Assembly (NCBI GenBank): GCA_022842245.1 | Contig: JALHPZ010000001.1 | Location: forward strand, 83,462 to 147,461 | Source of the DNA: Gemmataceae bacterium | GTDB lineage: Bacteria > Planctomycetota > Planctomycetia > Gemmatales > Gemmataceae | DNA length: 64,000 bases | Reading direction: 5' to 3' | Shown here: one piece after another, positions 60,397-64,000 of the stretch | Position numbering within the stretch: the stretch's first letter is position 1 | How the letters are laid out: each line of letters starts with the position of its first letter | The notes under the pieces: model-generated | The model's input: the letters and a program-made list of their open reading frames with translations, nothing else | Told to the model about the DNA's origin: nothing | Database searches by the model: none | Program-made: the position numbers and the translations under genes

Positions 60397-61998
60397 ATGG
60401 ACCGCACCCGCTACGACGCCTTCGTCCGCACCTTCTTCGACTGCGACCCGAAGGAAATCACGCAGATCTTCTCCGAACTCCTCGACGCCATGCGCGCCGA
60501 GGAATCCCTGCCGCCGGGGCACTACCTCAGCCAGAACTACGACACCGCCCAGGCCAACCCCGAAATCCACGTCCTCCCCGGCAACCTGAAAGACGCCCGC
60601 GATGCCGTCTTTCCGTACTTCTGGGGCACCGACGGCTGGTCGTCGCCCTTGCACCTCGAAAACGTCCGCGGCCCGGCCAACTACGCGTCCCTCATCGGCG
60701 CCATCGCCTGCCTGCTCAAGAACCCCAACCTCTGCACCGACAGCTATAGCCAGCGATCGAACGAGTTGGAGGTGAAGGCGATCACCGCGCTGGCGAACCT
60801 CGTCTTCTACCACACCGTCGACCCGTGGGGCATCTTCACCGTCGGCGGCACCATCTCAAATCTGTACGCCGCCAAGATCGGCATCGAGAAGGTCGTGCCC
60901 GGCGCCATGCGCACCGGCCTCCGCGGCGAGCGCGTCGCCGGCATCGTCTCCGAGGCCGCCCACTACTGTGCCCACACCATCGCCGGCTGGCTCGGCCTCG
61001 GCACCGACAACCTCCACGAAATCCCCACCGACCGTGCCATGGCGATGCGCCTCGACCTCTTCGCCGCCAAGCTCGACGAACTCTACACACAAGGCGTGAA
61101 GGTCGCCTTCGCCATCGGCACCTTCGGCACGACGGACGCCTTCGGCATCGACGACCTCGCCGGCATGCGCACCATCCTCGAAGACAAGGCCGCGAAGTAC
61201 GGCGTGCCCGTCCCGCAGCTCCACGCCGATGCCGCCGTCGGCTGGGGCCTCGGCTTCCTCAACGAATACGACCTCGACAAGAACGTCCTCCAACTGACGC
61301 CGGAACTCAAGCCCGTCGTGGCGAAGGTCCAGCAGATGTGCAAGGGCCTGCGCGTCGCCGACAGCGTCACGATCGACTTCCACAAAACCGGCCGCGGGCA
61401 CTACCCGAGTAGCGCGTTCATCGTGAACCGGAAGTCGGATCTGAAGTACCTGGCCCGCAGCAAGGACGACACGCCGTACTTCCCCGAAGCCGACAGCCGC
61501 CGCGACCCGGCGCTCTTCACGCTCGAAACCTCGCGCCCCGGCCTCGGACCGTACACGGTGATGGCCTCGCTCAACGGCATCGGCCTGCTCGGCTGGCAGA
61601 TGCTCATGGCCCGCTCGCTCGAACTCGCCGACCTGCTCAAGCGCAAGCTGGCGAAGCTCGACTATTGCAAGGTGTTGAACGCCGACACCTGCGGCGCGAG
61701 CGTGGTCTGGTGGGTGCTGCCGAAAGGCCGCGACGCGAAGGCGATCTTCGACAAGCTCGAAGCCGGGCAGCTTTCGCCGGAGGAGACGACGCGCTATCTG
61801 ACGGAGATCCGCCGGCTTTACAACAAGCGCGACCGCACGCTCGACCCGGCGAGGGATGCCCGCCTCAGCTTCACGACCGAAATGGGCTACCGCCCCGGCG
61901 GCGTGACGGTGCCGGCGTGGAAGGCGGTCTTCTACAACCCGAAGACCGACGAAGCGATCGTCGACCGGCTGATCGAGAGCATCGAGGAGGTGGCGTGA
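60397..61998 (+). CDS. group II PLP-dependent decarboxylase (glutamate/aspartate-type)
   Basis: 533 residues. The PLP lysine is K330 in SVTIDFHKTGRGHYP. The phosphate-binding TVGGTISNLYAAKIG and DAAVGWGLG are as in glutamate/aromatic decarboxylases. It removes the alpha-carboxyl of an amino acid in the cytoplasm. Substrate cannot be fixed from sequence; the H before K is typical of the family. A stem-loop follows its stop. Confidence 0.88.
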   Translation: MDRTRYDAFVRTFFDCDPKEITQIFSELLDAMRAEESLPPGHYLSQNYDTAQANPEIHVLPGNLKDARDAVFPYFWGTDGWSSPLHLENVRGPANYASLIGAIACLLKNPNLCTDSYSQRSNELEVKAITALANLVFYHTVDPWGIFTVGGTISNLYAAKIGIEKVVPGAMRTGLRGERVAGIVSEAAHYCAHTIAGWLGLGTDNLHEIPTDRAMAMRLDLFAAKLDELYTQGVKVAFAIGTFGTTDAFGIDDLAGMRTILEDKAAKYGVPVPQLHADAAVGWGLGFLNEYDLDKNVLQLTPELKPVVAKVQQMCKGLRVADSVTIDFHKTGRGHYPSSAFIVNRKSDLKYLARSKDDTPYFPEADSRRDPALFTLETSRPGLGPYTVMASLNGIGLLGWQMLMARSLELADLLKRKLAKLDYCKVLNADTCGASVVWWVLPKGRDAKAIFDKLEAGQLSPEETTRYLTEIRRLYNKRDRTLDPARDARLSFTTEMGYRPGGVTVPAWKAVFYNPKTDEAIVDRLIESIEEVA

Positions 61999-62009
61999 AG
62001 GTTGGCGAG

Positions 62010-62068
62010 CCGTGCCCCGTGAGGGGTCGGGTTATTATTTCGTGCGGTTAACACCTCACGGGGCTTGG
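62010..62068 (+). terminator. stem-loop after the decarboxylase
   Basis: GCCCCGTGAGG (62014-62024) and CCTCACGGGGC (62054-62064) form an 11-bp perfect stem with a 29-nt loop. Outer AGCC/GGCT bases extend it. No T-run follows. It lies 12 bp after the decarboxylase stop and 80 bp before the kinase gene. Confidence 0.5.
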
Positions 62069-62144
62069 CTCTTCATTGCCCTTTCCGCTTGGTAGTTGCG
62101 CGAAGCCAAGACACAATATCTGAAAGACTCGGAGCGCACTTTCA

Positions 62145-64000
62145 ATGCTTGAATCGCCCGTCCCGGAACCAGAACGCACGAACGTCGCCACGACGGAGGA
62201 GATACAAAAAATGGAAGCGGTGTCCGGCTTGCGATCCAAGTCGGCACTCGTTCCGACGGAACGTTATGAAATCATCAAATTTCTGAACGAAGGTGGAATG
62301 GGGACCGTTCACGAGGCGATGGATCTATTGCTAAAACGTCGTGTCGCTATCAAGTTCCTGCACCAAAAACATTTCAATTCGGACGTATACTTCCGGCGAT
62401 TCGAAGAAGAAGCCATACTGACCGCCCAGCTCGAACACCCCTCTATCGTGCCCGTACACGATTACGGTATCTGGCCCGAAAGCGGACTACCGTTCCTGGT
62501 TATGAAACTGGTCGAGGGCCGTATGCTAAAGGATCTTGTCGCTCATCGGGGGCCCGAGAACTGGATTTTTGAACGCATGTTCGAAGACATTTGCCAGGCG
62601 CTGGGTTTCGCCCATTCGCGTGATGTTATCCACCGTGACCTCAAGCCGGCAAACATCATGATTGGCCTTCACGGTGAAGTTCAGGTCATGGATTGGGGAT
62701 TCGCCCGGGTCCTCGCGAAAGCCCCCGTCACGCCCTCGGAAGAGGCCGTTGACTTCCGGATGTTTTTCGACCCGAGATCCGTCGTGAAAACGGACCTGAC
62801 CGCGGGTATCGGACTCGGTTCCCCTGCCTACATGGCACCGGAGATGGCGAAGACTCCCATTGGCACTGTCGACGCACGAACGGATGTATTCGGTCTCGGC
62901 GGTATCTTGTGCTACATCCTCACGGGCCGGCCCGTCTTTGACGACCCGGACGGTAACGCGTGCTTTGAACTCGCACGGGTCGCCAATCTGGAGGGAGCGT
63001 TCGCCCGGCTGGATGCGTCGGGAAAGGATGCCGAGTGGATCCGTCTGGCGAAAGATTGCCTCGCGGCAGACCGAAAGGACCGTCCGGCGGATGGACGCGC
63101 CGTCGCGCAACGTGCACGAGAAATACGACTCACCGTCGAAAATAAAGCCAAGGCCCTCGAACTCGCGACAGCCGGCGCAGACGCTGTGCTTGAACAAGTG
63201 CGTATCGCCGAGGAGCAGATGGCATTCCTCCTGAACCTGATGGATCCCGAGCATCCGGCCCCGTCGACAGCCGATGGCAATTTATTCTGGAAGATCCTCA
63301 AAATGGCGGATGTCACGCTGAATCGGGGAAATGTCGAACTAGCCAATCTCTGGTATCGCAAGGCCCATTCAATCGTCAAGTCGGCCGACGCTGATCCCGA
63401 AAACACCCAAGCCCAACGCGACCTCAGCGTCAGCTACAACAAACTCGGTGACGTGACGCTCCAACTCGGCCAGACGCAGGAGGCACTCGACTTTTACCAA
63501 AAGGGACTTGTGGTGAGTCAACGATTGGCCGATGCCGACCCTAGGAATGCTGAGGCCCAACGCGACCTCAGCATCAGCTACAACAACCTCGGCGACGTGA
63601 CGCTGCAACTCGGCCAGACGAACGAGGCCCGCGACTTTTACCAGAAGAGCCTCGCGGTGGATCAGCGATTGACCGACGCCGACCCCAAGAACGCCCAAGC
63701 CCAACGCGACCTCAGCGTCAGCTTTAACCGACTCGGTGACGTGACGCTCCAACTCGGCCAGACGCAGGAGGCACTCGATTTTTACCAAAAGGGACTTGTG
63801 GTGAGTCAACGATTGGCCGATGCCGACCCTAGGAATGCTGAGACCCAACGCAACCTCAGCGTCAGCTTCGACAGACTCGGCGACGTGACGCTGCAACTCG
63901 GCCAGACGCAGGAGGCCCGCGACTTCTACCAGAAGAGCCTCGCGGTGGCTCAGCGATTGGCCGACGCCGACCCCAGGAACGCCCAGGCCCAACGCGACCT
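62145..64000 (+). CDS. Ser/Thr protein kinase with C-terminal TPR repeats, 3' end outside window
   Basis: At least 618 residues; the gene runs off the right edge. The kinase domain starts near residue 45 (FLNEGGMGTVHEA), with K70 in VAIKFLH, the catalytic loop HRDLKPANIM at about 163 and a DWG in place of DFG (VMDWGFAR), a form common in planctomycete kinases. GSPAYMAPE closes the activation segment. A linker follows to about residue 400, then 48-residue TPR-like units (LGDVTLQLGQTQEALDFYQK) in tandem to the edge. No membrane segment is seen so far. Substrates are unknown; an FHA protein elsewhere in the window could be a reader. Confidence 0.92.
   Translation, partial: MLESPVPEPERTNVATTEEIQKMEAVSGLRSKSALVPTERYEIIKFLNEGGMGTVHEAMDLLLKRRVAIKFLHQKHFNSDVYFRRFEEEAILTAQLEHPSIVPVHDYGIWPESGLPFLVMKLVEGRMLKDLVAHRGPENWIFERMFEDICQALGFAHSRDVIHRDLKPANIMIGLHGEVQVMDWGFARVLAKAPVTPSEEAVDFRMFFDPRSVVKTDLTAGIGLGSPAYMAPEMAKTPIGTVDARTDVFGLGGILCYILTGRPVFDDPDGNACFELARVANLEGAFARLDASGKDAEWIRLAKDCLAADRKDRPADGRAVAQRAREIRLTVENKAKALELATAGADAVLEQVRIAEEQMAFLLNLMDPEHPAPSTADGNLFWKILKMADVTLNRGNVELANLWYRKAHSIVKSADADPENTQAQRDLSVSYNKLGDVTLQLGQTQEALDFYQKGLVVSQRLADADPRNAEAQRDLSISYNNLGDVTLQLGQTNEARDFYQKSLAVDQRLTDADPKNAQAQRDLSVSFNRLGDVTLQLGQTQEALDFYQKGLVVSQRLADADPRNAETQRNLSVSFDRLGDVTLQLGQTQEARDFYQKSLAVAQRLADADPRNAQAQRD
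63421..64000 (+). repeat. 144-bp TPR tandem repeat with A-B-A-B pattern
   Basis: Unit boundaries recur at 63421, 63565, 63709, 63853 and 63997, exactly 144 bp (48 residues) apart. Units one and three are nearly identical, while two and four share a different sequence. This points to duplication of a two-unit block. Confidence 0.9.

Noticed and set aside
63421..64000. CRISPR-like regularly spaced repeats at the right end
   Set aside because: The 144-bp periodicity lies inside an open frame of TPR units; there are no short repeats separated by unique spacers, nor cas genes.

Overview
The window looks like the chromosome of a GC-rich planctomycete, most likely of the Gemmataceae. The evidence is an rsmH gene without the rest of a division/cell-wall cluster, secreted WD40 and VPS10-like giant propellers, DUF4058, HC2 and FHA proteins of planctomycete style, an RHS tip, a DWG-type Ser/Thr kinase with tandem TPRs, lipid A genes and many intergenic palindromes. 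The taxon is inferred from gene content, not from a marker tree.

Layout. 1-12.5 kb is core: a phosphohexomutase (cut by the left edge), an RCK channel-like protein, pseudouridine-5'-phosphate glycosidase, a rhomboid and a hydrolase, rplT-rpmI, rsmH with a LysM protein, and an envelope block of Skp-like chaperone, lpxC and a Gfo/Idh/MocA oxidoreductase. 12.5-18.3 kb has a 1,064-residue secreted propeller, a 2-Cys peroxiredoxin, a DJ-1/PfpI protein that lacks its cysteine, and a secreted protein of unknown role. A tRNA-Gln(UUG) with a good promoter follows at 18.4 kb.

18.5-30.2 kb is accessory. Broken pieces (an integrase-type transposase, an alpha-2-macroglobulin C-terminus, an IS701-like transposase, a glycosyltransferase-methyltransferase tail, a DnaG-like zinc-ribbon tail and a group II intron-like scrap) surround an intact three-gene phosphorelay operon. 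An AT-richer RHS C-terminal toxin with a small membrane protein downstream, probably its immunity protein, follows. The toxin domain carries a His/Cys pattern like caspase-fold (clan CD) peptidases. This is the best candidate for something undescribed here.

30.2-38.9 kb is an efflux and stress block: a secreted methyltransferase translationally coupled to an RND permease, its adaptor, a 28-residue membrane microprotein, a GKGPM-repeat secreted protein, a ferritin-like protein, then a divergent promoter region with a perfect 10-bp inverted repeat before a rhodanese, an ECF sigma factor and a zinc anti-sigma factor. 38.9-52.6 kb has an FHA protein, a saccharopine/lysine dehydrogenase-like gene divergent from a DUF1338 2-oxoadipate dioxygenase (a probable lysine catabolic pair), outer-membrane and WD40 proteins, an enolase-superfamily enzyme, and two nuclease-like genes. 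52.6-62 kb has a polysaccharide operon (epimerase, PaaK-like ligase, glycosyltransferase), pgi, archaeal-type phosphoglycerate mutase, three planctomycete-style genes of unknown role and a PLP decarboxylase. The window ends inside a Ser/Thr kinase whose 144-bp TPR units alternate in an A-B-A-B pattern.
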